Origin: Gynuella sunshinyii YC6258
GTDB taxonomy: Bacteria; Pseudomonadota; Gammaproteobacteria; Pseudomonadales; Natronospirillaceae
DNA: 64,000 bases
Reading direction: 5' to 3'
Assembly (NCBI RefSeq): GCF_000940805.1
Contig: NZ_CP007142.1
Location: forward strand, 3,262,593-3,326,592
A program made the position numbers and the translations under genes. The notes beneath the pieces were generated by a model. That model saw only the letters and a program-made list of their open reading frames with translations, searched no databases and was not told where the DNA came from. Positions 1 through 8,059 of the stretch are shown here, piece by piece; the stretch's first letter is position 1, and each line of letters starts with the position of its first letter.

Positions 1-1
1 T

Positions 2-448
2 AAGAGAGAGTCCGGCAAAGTATTTGCTTTGGCTCTGCGATTAATGGGAGTTAGAGCGGTTGCTGAAGAATTGACTCAGGAAGTGTTTGTACTCGCATGG
101 AGGAAAATCGAACAATTTCGAGGAGAGAGCAAGTTTAGTACCTGGTTATATCGATTGACAACCAATCTGGCGCTCGACCGTTTGCGACTGAAAAAGCATG
201 CGTTTGAAAGTAATACTACTGAGCTGGATGAAAGTCTTCCAGCTCATCATGTGGATCTCGATAACGCCAGGGACCTTGAGTCTGCTATCCAGCGACTACC
301 AGATGGTGCCAGAGCGGTATTGGTGCTTTATGAGATTGAAGGCCATAGTCACGAATACATTGCTGAAAGTCTCGGGATTGCAACTGGCACCAGTAAAGCG
401 CAGTTGCATCGTGCTAAGAAATTACTTAAACAATGGTTATCCGCATGA
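2..448 (+). CDS. ECF-type RNA polymerase sigma factor (5' end outside window)
   Basis: An extracytoplasmic-function sigma-70 factor that would direct core RNA polymerase to a small stress or envelope regulon. The frame is open from the window edge (KRESGKVFALALRLMG...), so the first residues of region 2 are missing and the TTG at 29 is not a credible start. Region 2 is recognisable (AEELTQEVFVLAWRKIEQFRG, then STWLYRLTTNLALDRLR). Region 4 follows a short acidic linker (LPDGARAVLVLYEIEGHSHEYIAESLGIATGTSKAQLHRAKKLL), with the helix-turn-helix at its end. The next gene begins inside the last codons of this one, the usual layout for a sigma/anti-sigma pair. The family call is firm; the regulon is unknown. 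Confidence 0.9.
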   Translation, partial: KRESGKVFALALRLMGVRAVAEELTQEVFVLAWRKIEQFRGESKFSTWLYRLTTNLALDRLRLKKHAFESNTTELDESLPAHHVDLDNARDLESAIQRLPDGARAVLVLYEIEGHSHEYIAESLGIATGTSKAQLHRAKKLLKQWLSA

Positions 449-972
449 GTGATGATATTTTCGATCTTGAAGCGGAAAAAAAACTAAAAAGGGAACTTGC
501 CAATCTAACTGAGTCGATAGAACCACCGGATTACCTGTGGGACCGGATTCAGTCACAGTTACAGATTCCTGTCCCGTCAGATATACAGCGAGAGAGCGGG
601 CAGAATACTCGCTGGTTGTTTTATGGTGTTGCGGCTTCTTTTGCGTTCGCTTTTTTGGCCCTGGGAGTAACTGTATGGGGACAATTCAATGCTACCTCAC
701 TCATCCATCAGATTGCTTCTACAGATCGTGGAGGTCTGACGGCCACGTCGCAATTAGTATCGCCGATTAATCTGACTGATCGCTTTCGGCATGTAAGTCC
801 GGAGGCGCGTGCGGTTGTCGAAGCTAATATGGAGGTCATCCAGCAGGCTCTGAATGAGATTTACGCAGCTCTTGCACAGGATCCTGATAATCATGATTTA
901 AATGAAATATTGCAGGAAACATTGGAGCAGAAGCATAGGTTGCTCGAAACAGCAGATATGCTGAGTCTTTAG
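445..972 (+). CDS. probable membrane-anchored anti-sigma factor
   Basis: A protein of about 175 residues that overlaps the sigma-factor stop by 4 nt (ATGA), implying translational coupling. An in-frame ATG at 433 would add four residues; 445 is preferred because of the ATGA junction. It has a cytoplasmic N-terminal stretch of about 50 residues rich in charges (DLEAEKKLKRELANLTESIEPPDYLWDRI). One transmembrane segment follows (WLFYGVAASFAFAFLALGVTVWG), then a periplasmic tail ending in helices. No zinc-binding HxxxCxxC anti-sigma motif is visible, so the assignment rests on position, topology and the N-terminal pattern. The periplasmic tail could be the signal-sensing part. Confidence 0.65.
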   Translation: MSDDIFDLEAEKKLKRELANLTESIEPPDYLWDRIQSQLQIPVPSDIQRESGQNTRWLFYGVAASFAFAFLALGVTVWGQFNATSLIHQIASTDRGGLTATSQLVSPINLTDRFRHVSPEARAVVEANMEVIQQALNEIYAALAQDPDNHDLNEILQETLEQKHRLLETADMLSL

Positions 973-981
973 GTATTTTTA

Positions 982-1869
982 ATGGTCAGAACGTTTATAT
1001 ATTGTATTTTGTTTTGGTTTGGCTTTATCACTTCTTTTTCTTATGCTGATCAGGTAACTGGTTATCAAAAAGACTTTGTTTCTTCCGGGTTGGTAATCGT
1101 GCGTAACGATAGAGGATCTGTAGCGGTGACAGGTTGGGATGAGACCAGAATTTCTGTCAAAGCAGAGTCAGGGGGTGGCTCATTGGATAGTTTCATATTT
1201 AATGTGGAAACATCTGAAGCATTGATTGAAGTGCCGGTGGAAAAAGGCAAGAAACTTGGTCAGCCTACTAATCTGGTAATCATGATTCCTTCTGGCAGTC
1301 GTTTGCGGGTTCAGGGTGTCAGCAGCGACATTAATATTGCTTCAATACGTGGCGATGTGTCTGTCAAAACAGTCAGTGGTGACCTGTCTGTTTCTGATCT
1401 GTTGGCATCGTTGTTCATTGAAACGGTTGATGCAGACACCAAACTTCACCGGATACAGGGAGATGTGTCATATGAATCCATTAGTGGTGATTTGAGAGGT
1501 GATATCTCTTCTCAGTCAGTACAGCTAAAAACGGTGTCTGGAAATATAGATCTATCATTCCAAGAGGGAGGGGCGGCGATGATTTCTTCTGTATCGGGTG
1601 ACGTTTCTCTGGCTGGAGGGTTTGTCGGTTATCCAGATGTGTCAATCAAAACAGTCAGCGGTAATATTCATCTGCAATTATCCGGCGCAGTGGATACTCA
1701 GCTGAAAATTTCTGCAATAACAAACACAGATGTACGGGTCAATCTACCTCAATCTGGGTTAGCGGATCTGTCCCTTACTGCGAAGCAGTTTTCCCATAAT
1801 ATTGGCAATGGTGTGGGGAGAATTCTATTGTCTACCGTTCAAGGCGATATCTCCGTCAATGAACGGTAG
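982..1869 (+). CDS. secreted DUF4097-type beta-strand repeat protein
   Basis: A 295-residue protein with a clear signal peptide (hydrophobic MVRTFIYCILFWFGFITSFSYA, cleavage after SYA), so exported. The mature part is a run of short repeats of the form S-V-K-T-V-S-G-D-L/I (SVKTVSGDLSV, ESISGDLRGDI, KTVSGNIDLSF, SSVSGDVSLAG, KTVSGNIHLQL). These predict a right-handed beta-helix as in the DUF4097/adhesin-like family. It lies 9 nt after the anti-sigma gene and is probably the third cistron of the sigma operon. In related operons a DUF4097 protein is a common partner of ECF sigma/anti-sigma pairs, but its molecular role is not known. An envelope or sensing role is inference. Confidence 0.75.
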   Translation: MVRTFIYCILFWFGFITSFSYADQVTGYQKDFVSSGLVIVRNDRGSVAVTGWDETRISVKAESGGGSLDSFIFNVETSEALIEVPVEKGKKLGQPTNLVIMIPSGSRLRVQGVSSDINIASIRGDVSVKTVSGDLSVSDLLASLFIETVDADTKLHRIQGDVSYESISGDLRGDISSQSVQLKTVSGNIDLSFQEGGAAMISSVSGDVSLAGGFVGYPDVSIKTVSGNIHLQLSGAVDTQLKISAITNTDVRVNLPQSGLADLSLTAKQFSHNIGNGVGRILLSTVQGDISVNER

Positions 1870-1879
1870 GGGGCGATTA

Positions 1880-2386
1880 TCAAGCGATCTGTTTTCGCCT
1901 GAATAATGGTCGAGGTTCTATAGCATCAGCCTGATATGCTTCTGTTAAGCTGTTTATGCAGGTTGTTGCTGTTTCGACGGTAACTCGTTCACTCAGCTCA
2001 AAACTGGTAAATCCACAACGTTTCAAATATAGCAGTTGATCTTCCAGGATTTCTCCAAGAGCCCGGATATCGCAATCAAGGCTCATGTCTTCTCTAAGAT
2101 ATCTTGCAATTGAAAAGCCCCTGCCATCCATGAATTTGGGAAATTCAATGCCAATAAAAGCATATCCGGGTTTTGGAATGCTCAAATCCTCAACATTAAT
2201 ATCATTGTGAATGGCCAGGCCAACTTCTTTATTTTGTGCCAGAAGTTGGTCAGAACATTCATCCCACAAGCTAATTGGAATAATAATTTGTTTGGACTCA
2301 GTGCCAAAAGCTGGTTCGATTTCGCTGAAAATCTTCCACTCGTTGATGACTACCTGTAAGTCTTTGTTAAGCAACTTTGGGTTCAT
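1880..2386 (-). CDS. DUF934 family protein, sulfite-reductase partner
   Basis: A 168-residue protein starting at MNPKLLNKDLQVV; the frame extends 26 codons further upstream but only over the reductase gene. It overlaps the last 20 nt of the sulfite/nitrite reductase gene, so the two form one operon. It carries the DUF934 pattern: SIPKPGYAFIGIEFPKFMDGRGFSIARYLRE, then ALGEILEDQLLYLKRCGFTSFEL. In pseudomonads and relatives DUF934 genes regularly follow the siroheme sulfite reductase gene and are thought to help assimilatory sulfite reduction, with no defined biochemical function. The C terminus is basic (EPRPLFRRKQIA). Confidence 0.85.
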   Translation of the reverse strand: MNPKLLNKDLQVVINEWKIFSEIEPAFGTESKQIIIPISLWDECSDQLLAQNKEVGLAIHNDINVEDLSIPKPGYAFIGIEFPKFMDGRGFSIARYLREDMSLDCDIRALGEILEDQLLYLKRCGFTSFELSERVTVETATTCINSLTEAYQADAIEPRPLFRRKQIA

Positions 2387-4034
2387 ATACCCGCTCCTTG
2401 AAAGGGTCCAAGCCGATTCTATGAACAGTTGTGAAGAAGTTCTCTTCAGTTTGTCTGTTCTCAATATATACGTTGATGATCTTTTCGATCACATCCGGCA
2501 TTTCTTCAGCTTTGAATGATGGGCCAAGAATTTTACCAATTGCCGCTTGTTCAGAAGTAGAATTTCCGCCCAGCGATATTTGATAGAACTCTTCGCCTTT
2601 TTTATCAACGCCGAGAACTCCAATGTTGCCAATATGGTGATGGCCACAGGCATTCATGCAACCGGAGATGTTTAAATCCAGGTCGCCCAGATCATATACG
2701 TAATCCATATCTTCGAAACGCTTTTGGATGGCCTCGGCAATTGGTATGGATTTGGCGTTGGCCAAGGCGCAGAAGTCGCCTCCCGGGCAGCAGATCATGT
2801 CAGTTAAGGTGCCGATATTGGCAGTTGCCAGACCAAGTGGAAGCAGCTCCTGCCAGAGATTGAACAGCTGTTGTTCTTCTACATCTGCCAGCACAATATT
2901 TTGCTGATGAGTAGTCCTCAGTTCAGAAAATGAATACTTGTCGGCGAGATCTGATAGTTCCCGCATTTGATCAGAACTGATATCTCCTGGTGCAATCCCC
3001 AGTTTTTTCAGAGACAGGGTGACGGCAGCATAACCAGTCTTTTTGTGAGCTGTGACGTTATGTTCGTACCAGGTATTGAAGGCTGGGTTCAGGCTTAGCT
3101 GGTCGGCCAGTTGTTTCGATGGTTCGGCAAATACTTTATATGCAGGTTCGGTGAAGTGAGCTTTTATACGGTCCACTTCTGTTTGAGTAAGTGTTATTTC
3201 ACTGTCTTTGAGTCTGCTCCAGACCTGCTCAACCTTATCCCGGAACGCATCGATCCCCATGGCTTTGACCAGTATTTTGATACGAGCCTTATATTTGTTA
3301 TCCCGACGACCATTCAGGTTATACACCCTTAAAATCGACTCCAGATATGAGAGCAGATGTTGCCAGGGCAAGAAAGGATTGATCAGTTCAGCAATCACCG
3401 GAGTTCGGCCAAGACCGCCGCCGACCCAAACTTCAAAACCGGTTTCGCCATCGTTATTTTTCACAATCTGCAAACCGATGTCATGAAATTTAATCGCTGC
3501 ACGGTCAGTACGGGTATTGGCATTAACGGCAATTTTGAATTTCCGTGGCAGAAACGCATATTCGGGGTGAAAAGTGGACCATTGACGGATAATTTCACAC
3601 CAGGGCCTGGAGTCTTCGATTTCGTCTTGGGCTATGCCGGAAAACTGATCTGTGGTGGTATTACGGATACAGTTGCCACTGGTCTGTACTGCGTGCATCT
3701 CAACTTCAGAGAGTTCTGCCAAGATATCAGGCACCTGTTCCAGGTTAGGCCAATTTAACTGCATATTCTGCCGGGTACTAATATGAGCGTAGCCTTTGTC
3801 ATAGTTATCTGTGATATCTGCCAGTTTTCGTAACTGTTGTGCGTTCAACATACCGTAGGGAATGGCGATCCGTAGCATGGGTGCATGACGCTGGACATAC
3901 AGACCATTCTGTAAGCGTAGAGGCAGGAACTCTGCTTCTGCTAGTTCACCGTTTAAAAATCGCTCGGTCTGATGGCGAAATTGCTGGACCCGCTGCTTGA
4001 TTATGGCGTGGTCATGCTGGTCATAGACATACAT
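2367..4034 (-). CDS. cysI: siroheme nitrite/sulfite reductase (CysI-like)
   Basis: A 555-residue hemoprotein of the nitrite/sulfite reductase superfamily, catalysing six-electron reduction of sulfite to sulfide (or nitrite to ammonia). The fold has two ferredoxin-like halves with the substrate-site signature HISTRQNMQLNW near residue 84 and THQQNIVLAD near 375. The 4Fe-4S/siroheme ligands are Cys416-x5-Cys422 (CCPGGDFC) and Cys459-x3-Cys463 (CMNAC). The DUF934 partner downstream argues for the assimilatory sulfite role (the PA1838-type 'cysI'); nitrite reduction cannot be excluded from sequence. The start is the only good ATG near the family N terminus (MYVYDQHDHAIIKQRVQQFR). A GGAGGAG lies rather far upstream, so the ribosome-binding site is uncertain. 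Confidence 0.88.
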   Translation of the reverse strand: MYVYDQHDHAIIKQRVQQFRHQTERFLNGELAEAEFLPLRLQNGLYVQRHAPMLRIAIPYGMLNAQQLRKLADITDNYDKGYAHISTRQNMQLNWPNLEQVPDILAELSEVEMHAVQTSGNCIRNTTTDQFSGIAQDEIEDSRPWCEIIRQWSTFHPEYAFLPRKFKIAVNANTRTDRAAIKFHDIGLQIVKNNDGETGFEVWVGGGLGRTPVIAELINPFLPWQHLLSYLESILRVYNLNGRRDNKYKARIKILVKAMGIDAFRDKVEQVWSRLKDSEITLTQTEVDRIKAHFTEPAYKVFAEPSKQLADQLSLNPAFNTWYEHNVTAHKKTGYAAVTLSLKKLGIAPGDISSDQMRELSDLADKYSFSELRTTHQQNIVLADVEEQQLFNLWQELLPLGLATANIGTLTDMICCPGGDFCALANAKSIPIAEAIQKRFEDMDYVYDLGDLDLNISGCMNACGHHHIGNIGVLGVDKKGEEFYQISLGGNSTSEQAAIGKILGPSFKAEEMPDVIEKIINVYIENRQTEENFFTTVHRIGLDPFKERVYEPKVA

Positions 4035-4409
4035 ATTTTGCTAACCCAAACTCCTCCAGGATGAGCGGCGCAGGATACCGTAGCGGTTTTATTCCACCAA
4101 GTATTAATTATTCATATATTAATAACCCCAAGGCATTATTCGATCACACCGAATGTTGTAGCTGTCGGGTGACTGAACGATTGTGTATCGTTGATGAAAT
4201 CGTTGTTAACTGGTGCTAGTGTTTGCGCACCCAATTCCTGTTGCAATGCAATTTGGCTCATCAGTGTCTATGTCATCAATCGTGATGAGTGAGCAGGTAG
4301 TATGTGGTTGCAGGCTGTTTAAGCCAACGGTGGCGGGAGCTTTATGAATCCCGAAGCAGGAAAGGAACCTGGGTATTCCATCATTTTCATAATCAAAGGA
4401 GAACTGATC
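4035..4409. other. divergent intergenic region, no gene seen
   Basis: 375 bases between the divergently transcribed reductase and lipase genes, so both promoters should lie here. It contains an AT-rich stretch around 4090-4130. The AAAGGAG ribosome-binding site of the lipase gene is at about 4395. No convincing operator, small RNA or additional reading frame was recognised. Confidence 0.5.
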
Positions 4410-5429
4410 TTGAAACTTTTATCGATAGCTCTGATCGCTGTGATGTCCTCTCTATTGAGTATTAGAGGGGCAGCCATATCAGATGATAATTATCAAGAAG
4501 ACTGGGCAAACAAAGTAAATCCATTTTTTCTGAAACACATACAGACCAATTACTTTTACTCCAAGCATAGTGACTTATATATTTTTTATGGACTGATTCA
4601 GAACACTACCGCCAACAGTAATCATCGGGTTGTTGTGATCGTACCGGGCCGAAAAGAGCCATTTTATAAATATTCAGAGTTGGCTTACGACCTCTATCAG
4701 TATGGTTATAGTATCGCTCTGATTGATCACAGAGGTCAGGGGGGATCGGAGAGGATACTGAACGATCCTGAGAAGGGGTATGTCGAAGACTTCGATTATT
4801 ATGTTGATGATTTGGAGCAGTTTGTTGATTCAATCGTTGGGGAGTTGTCAATGGATAAAACTTATCTGTTGGCTCAGTCCATGGGAGCTTCTATTGGTGC
4901 GATGCTGATGGAAAAACGGCCGGACATATTTAATAAAGCCGTTTTGTCATCACCCATGATGATGCCGAATACCGGGAAGTATCCAGCACCAATTGCAGTT
5001 TCTCTCATGGCTGTGCTGAAGTTGGTAGGCAAAGCCGAAGAATATGCTCCTGGAGAAAGTGGATATGCTGTGTCTGAGTTTGCAGATAACACTCTGACAT
5101 CCAGCAAGGAGCGGTTCGATATGAAAAACGATGTTTTTGAAAGTTATCCTGAATTCCAGCTGGGAGGGGTAACTGTGAACTGGCTTTACTCTGTGATGTC
5201 CAAGAGTTATGGATTTATTTCCAAATACAAGAAAGTCACTACACCAATTCTGATGCTGTACAGTAATAACGATAAGGTTGTAATGCCAAAATATGAAGAA
5301 AAGTTTTGTGATAAAGCCAAGGCCTGTGAACCGGTTTTGTTTAGTCAATCGAAACATGAAATCTTCATGGAAGTGGATGAAATCAGGGATAATGCTCTGA
5401 ATGAAACACTGAAGTTCCTGGCAGAATAA
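4410..5429 (+). CDS. exported alpha/beta hydrolase, PldB-like lysophospholipase
   Basis: A 339-residue alpha/beta hydrolase resembling lysophospholipase L2 (PldB). The start is taken as the TTG at 4410, which has a strong AAAGGAG 8 nt upstream and begins a signal peptide (MKLLSIALIAVMSSLLSIRGAA). The upstream ATG at 4344 would put 22 unrelated residues before it. Typical PldB features are the DHRGQGGSERIL...EDFDYYVDDLEQFVD block near residues 107-140, the nucleophile elbow AQSMGAS (Ser157), the acid region LMLYSNNDKVV and the His in SKHEIFMEVD near the C terminus. It probably acts on lysophospholipids or related esters in the periplasm. It is followed by a strong terminator, so it is monocistronic. 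Confidence 0.8.
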   Translation: MKLLSIALIAVMSSLLSIRGAAISDDNYQEDWANKVNPFFLKHIQTNYFYSKHSDLYIFYGLIQNTTANSNHRVVVIVPGRKEPFYKYSELAYDLYQYGYSIALIDHRGQGGSERILNDPEKGYVEDFDYYVDDLEQFVDSIVGELSMDKTYLLAQSMGASIGAMLMEKRPDIFNKAVLSSPMMMPNTGKYPAPIAVSLMAVLKLVGKAEEYAPGESGYAVSEFADNTLTSSKERFDMKNDVFESYPEFQLGGVTVNWLYSVMSKSYGFISKYKKVTTPILMLYSNNDKVVMPKYEEKFCDKAKACEPVLFSQSKHEIFMEVDEIRDNALNETLKFLAE

Positions 5430-5433
5430 GCTA

Positions 5434-5460
5434 AAAAGGACCTGATAATCAGGTCCTTTT
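5434..5460 (+). terminator. Rho-independent terminator after the lipase gene
   Basis: A perfect 12-bp stem (AAAAGGACCTGA / TCAGGTCCTTTT) with a three-base TAA loop, ending in TTTT, 4 nt after the lipase stop codon. The run of A on the other arm would allow some function in reverse, but no minus-strand gene ends here. Confidence 0.9.
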
Positions 5461-5550
5461 GGTATCTGTTATGGGCTTCTTGAGGTCTACGGCAAGGTAG
5501 TCCACAATAGTTAGGTTAAAACAACAATAATAACTACAGGAGAACCAATT

Positions 5551-5661
5551 ATGGCGGCAAAAAGTAAATTAACCGATTCTCAAGCAGATGCCATTGTAAC
5601 CGTAGTGGTCGTGTTAACGTTGGCTGCAGGTGCAATTTTCTGGGTGGCAACCGTCGGTTAA
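5551..5661 (+). CDS. 36-residue single-pass membrane protein
   Basis: A very short reading frame, ATG to TAA, preceded by a good ribosome-binding site (ACAGGAGAACCAATT, spacing 8). It encodes a polar N terminus (MAAKSKLTDSQADAIV) followed by one hydrophobic helix (TVVVVLTLAAGAIFWVATVG). It stands alone between a terminator upstream and a convergent DUF2970 gene whose stop is only a few bases away. The shape, the Shine-Dalgarno sequence and the clean spacing argue that it is translated. I do not recognise a named family, and no function is proposed. Confidence 0.6.
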   Translation: MAAKSKLTDSQADAIVTVVVVLTLAAGAIFWVATVG

Positions 5662-5665
5662 CAGA

Positions 5666-5875
5666 TTAATTCACCTGGCTGAGAGACAGCTTTACGGCCA
5701 GGATGATTAGAAAAACAAAGATCACCGTAAAGATTGCCCCTCCAGCTACAAACCACCAAATATTGCCCTTGTTGAAGTCGCGTTGCCGGTTTTTATCTGA
5801 CTGTACCCCGAAAGCAGCTGCCAGAATACTGCCTGCTATAGCCCAAAAGCCTACTTTGTTGTTCTTATCATTCAT
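5666..5875 (-). CDS. DUF2970 small membrane protein
   Basis: A 69-residue protein with the DUF2970 signature: SILAAAFGVQSDKNRQRDFNKGN near residues 17-39, then one transmembrane helix (WWFVAGGAIFTVIFVFLIILAVKL). DUF2970 proteins are small inner-membrane proteins common in gamma- and betaproteobacteria, with unknown function. It lies 58 nt downstream of hutG on the same strand and could be read through from the hut operon, but its topic is unrelated. It converges with the 36-residue membrane protein. Confidence 0.8.
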   Translation of the reverse strand: MNDKNNKVGFWAIAGSILAAAFGVQSDKNRQRDFNKGNIWWFVAGGAIFTVIFVFLIILAVKLSLSQVN

Positions 5876-5933
5876 GTGTGGCCTGCTTGTTATAATGAAA
5901 CCTGAATACCCTAAAACAGAAGTTTGTTAACTC

Positions 5934-6755
5934 TCAAGTAGTACTTTTTATCAGCAGCAGTTTCAATATTCCTTCAATTAAATGACGCAACTGCTGTTGG
6001 ACGATGGGGGCTTTGGTATTACAGAGCCGGTATTCTCCCTGTCGCAGTGTTGACTGATCAAGGTAGGTATCCTGTGAAAGCTCAAGCTGTATAGCCTGAG
6101 TTCCTTCGGTCGGTTGGCCAAATGCGCGAGTAATATAGCCACCTTTGAAACGACCATTGAGCACTTGACTATACTGGGGATCAACTAAACGTGTTACTGC
6201 CTGAGTCAGTTCCGCCGTGCAGGAGTGGCCATCATTGCTGCCCCAGTTAAAGTCACGCAATTGGCCATCAAACAGCATTGGAACCTTGGATGCAATGCTG
6301 TGAGCATCAAACAAGATGGCCTGACCGAATTGTGCTTTCAGGCGGGATAATTCCTGAGTAATTTGGGCGTGATAGGGCTTCCATATCAGGTTTTTATACT
6401 CTTGTTTCAGGGTGTCTCCTGGTTCGCGGCCTGTGTCAAAAACAGGCGATTCGTCAAACAGGATGGAAGGAAACAGGCCGGTGGTTTTGCTGTTATACAG
6501 AGCCTGGTCATCAAAGGGGCGGTTTAAGTCGATAACATAGCGCGAATAGTTAGCTGCAATAACACCCACCCCAAGGTCGCTGAGGAAATCGTAAAGTTGT
6601 GGTAGATACCAGTCCGTGTCCGGCAGTTTTTGCGCCTTTGGTGTCAGAGCTGTCTGTACTTCCGGAGTTAGATGCAGGCCTGAATGGGGGATGCTGACCA
6701 ACAGGCCGGTGTGGCCCGGATAAAATCGAAATGGTGGGTAGGGCAATGATGTCAT
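5934..6755 (-). CDS. hutG: N-formylglutamate deformylase
   Basis: A 273-residue N-formylglutamate amidohydrolase, the last step of the five-step histidine pathway (N-formyl-L-glutamate to glutamate and formate). Family features are [12 protein letters not shown] near residue 24, [23 protein letters not shown] near 65, FDAHSI near 148 and [13 protein letters not shown] near 203. The start overlaps the hutI stop by 4 nt (ATGA), so the two are translationally coupled. It is the last hut gene of the minus-strand operon. Its presence together with hutF shows that this organism uses the formiminoglutamate, formylglutamate, glutamate branch and not the one-step HutG formiminohydrolase. Confidence 0.92.
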   Translation of the reverse strand: MTSLPYPPFRFYPGHTGLLVSIPHSGLHLTPEVQTALTPKAQKLPDTDWYLPQLYDFLSDLGVGVIAANYSRYVIDLNRPFDDQALYNSKTTGLFPSILFDESPVFDTGREPGDTLKQEYKNLIWKPYHAQITQELSRLKAQFGQAILFDAHSIASKVPMLFDGQLRDFNWGSNDGHSCTAELTQAVTRLVDPQYSQVLNGRFKGGYITRAFGQPTEGTQAIQLELSQDTYLDQSTLRQGEYRLCNTKAPIVQQQLRHLIEGILKLLLIKSTT

Positions 6756-7960
6756 AGTGTGAGAGTTCCCTGATAGATGCGTTGTTTCATTAACTGACCT
6801 CCGACCCAGTAACTCAGCTCTCCAGGAGTATCCACGTCCCAGCAGATGAAGTCGGCGGATTTGCCAACTTCCAACGTACCTGTCGAGGAAGAAAGTCCCA
6901 AAGCTGTTGCTGCATGAATGGTGACGCCTGCCAATGCTTCCTCCGGAGTTAAACCGAATAGCGTGCAGGCCATGTTCATCATCAGCCTTAACGACAACAC
7001 TGGTGAAGTACCTGGATTTAAATCAGTCGCTATGGCCATCGGAACCCGGTAGTGTCGGAACAGGTCAATCGCTGGTCGCTGCTGTTCTTTCAGAGTATAG
7101 AAAGCACCTGGCAGCAAGACTGCCACCGTACCGGCTTCCGCCATGGTTTTGACATCATCCTCGCAAACGTATTCCAGATGATCTGCTGACAATGCCCGAT
7201 ATGTTGCCGCCAGACGGCTGCCACCAAGCGGCGATAGCTGCTCTGCGTGTAATTTGACTGGTAGATTCAGTAATTTGGCTGCATCGAAGTAGCGTTGAAT
7301 CTGGGCTGGAGAGAAACCAATGCCCTCACAAAAACCATCTACCGCATCAACAAGCTTTTCGGCTGCGAGGGCTGGCAGCACTTCGGTGCAGAGATAGTCA
7401 ATATAATCGTCGGCCCGATGTGCAAACTCTGGTGGCAGTGCATGGGCCGCCAGGCAGGTAGTGACCACCCGTACCGGGAGAGTTTGCCCCAGAACCCGGG
7501 CGGCTGTCAGCATGGTCTTTTCCGTGCTCAAATCCAGGCCATAACCGGACTTGACCTCAACAGTTGTTACTCCGTCCTGAAGTAAATGTCGAAGTCGCCG
7601 ATTACCAGAGGACACGAGATCCTCTGTGGAAGCCTCACGAGTGGCCTTTACAGTTGCAACGATGCCTCCTCCCTGATAAGCAATCTGTTCGTAACTGACA
7701 CCATTTAAACGTTGCTCAAATTCAGAGACCCGGCTTCCTGCGAACACCAGATGGGTATGGCAATCAATCAGACCAGGAGTGACCCAGCCGCCGCTGAGGT
7801 CGTAAATTTCCGTGCACTGGCTGTCTGGCAATTCAGCAGCTGGACCAATCCAGGCAATCTTTCCTTCGCAGACGGCTATGGCTGCATCATAAATAGGGTG
7901 ATATTGGCCACTTTTCATCGTGGCTAAATGAAAGTTATGCCACAGACTGTCGAATTGCAT
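6752..7960 (-). CDS. hutI: imidazolonepropionase
   Basis: A 402-residue amidohydrolase that opens imidazolone-5-propionate to N-formimino-L-glutamate. Metal and active-site motifs are present: [12 protein letters not shown] near residue 65, KSGYGLDL, the metal His of [15 protein letters not shown], and the Asp of [10 protein letters not shown]. The start chosen ([15 protein letters not shown]) has the ribosome-binding site AGGGGAACGCA. The frame continues 21 codons upstream, but those codons (MDTHFYF...KGHP) are read from two REP repeats and are not expected to be translated. The 99-base gap to hutH is filled by three copies of the REP core. Confidence 0.95.
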   Translation of the reverse strand: MQFDSLWHNFHLATMKSGQYHPIYDAAIAVCEGKIAWIGPAAELPDSQCTEIYDLSGGWVTPGLIDCHTHLVFAGSRVSEFEQRLNGVSYEQIAYQGGGIVATVKATREASTEDLVSSGNRRLRHLLQDGVTTVEVKSGYGLDLSTEKTMLTAARVLGQTLPVRVVTTCLAAHALPPEFAHRADDYIDYLCTEVLPALAAEKLVDAVDGFCEGIGFSPAQIQRYFDAAKLLNLPVKLHAEQLSPLGGSRLAATYRALSADHLEYVCEDDVKTMAEAGTVAVLLPGAFYTLKEQQRPAIDLFRHYRVPMAIATDLNPGTSPVLSLRLMMNMACTLFGLTPEEALAGVTIHAATALGLSSSTGTLEVGKSADFICWDVDTPGELSYWVGGQLMKQRIYQGTLTL

Positions 7961-7977
7961 TGCGTTCCCCTGTTTTT

Positions 7978-8057
7978 GAAGTGGGTGTCCTTTAAAAACC
8001 GAAAAATAGAAGTGGGTGTCCATTAAGCCTGAGCCTGAGCTCTTAATATGGGTGTCC
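7978..8057 (-). repeat. three tandem REP-like units between hutH and hutI
   Basis: The 13-mer GAAGTGGGTGTCC occurs exactly at 7978-7990 and 8009-8021 (31 bp apart). A shorter core GGGTGTCC is at 8050-8057. All are in the same orientation and fill the spacer between the hutH stop and the hutI ribosome-binding site. The same 13-mer (reverse complement) occurs inside hutF at 12407-12419. I assign them to the REP family served by the RAYT at 14974-15939. Confidence 0.75.
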
Positions 8058-8059
8058 CA

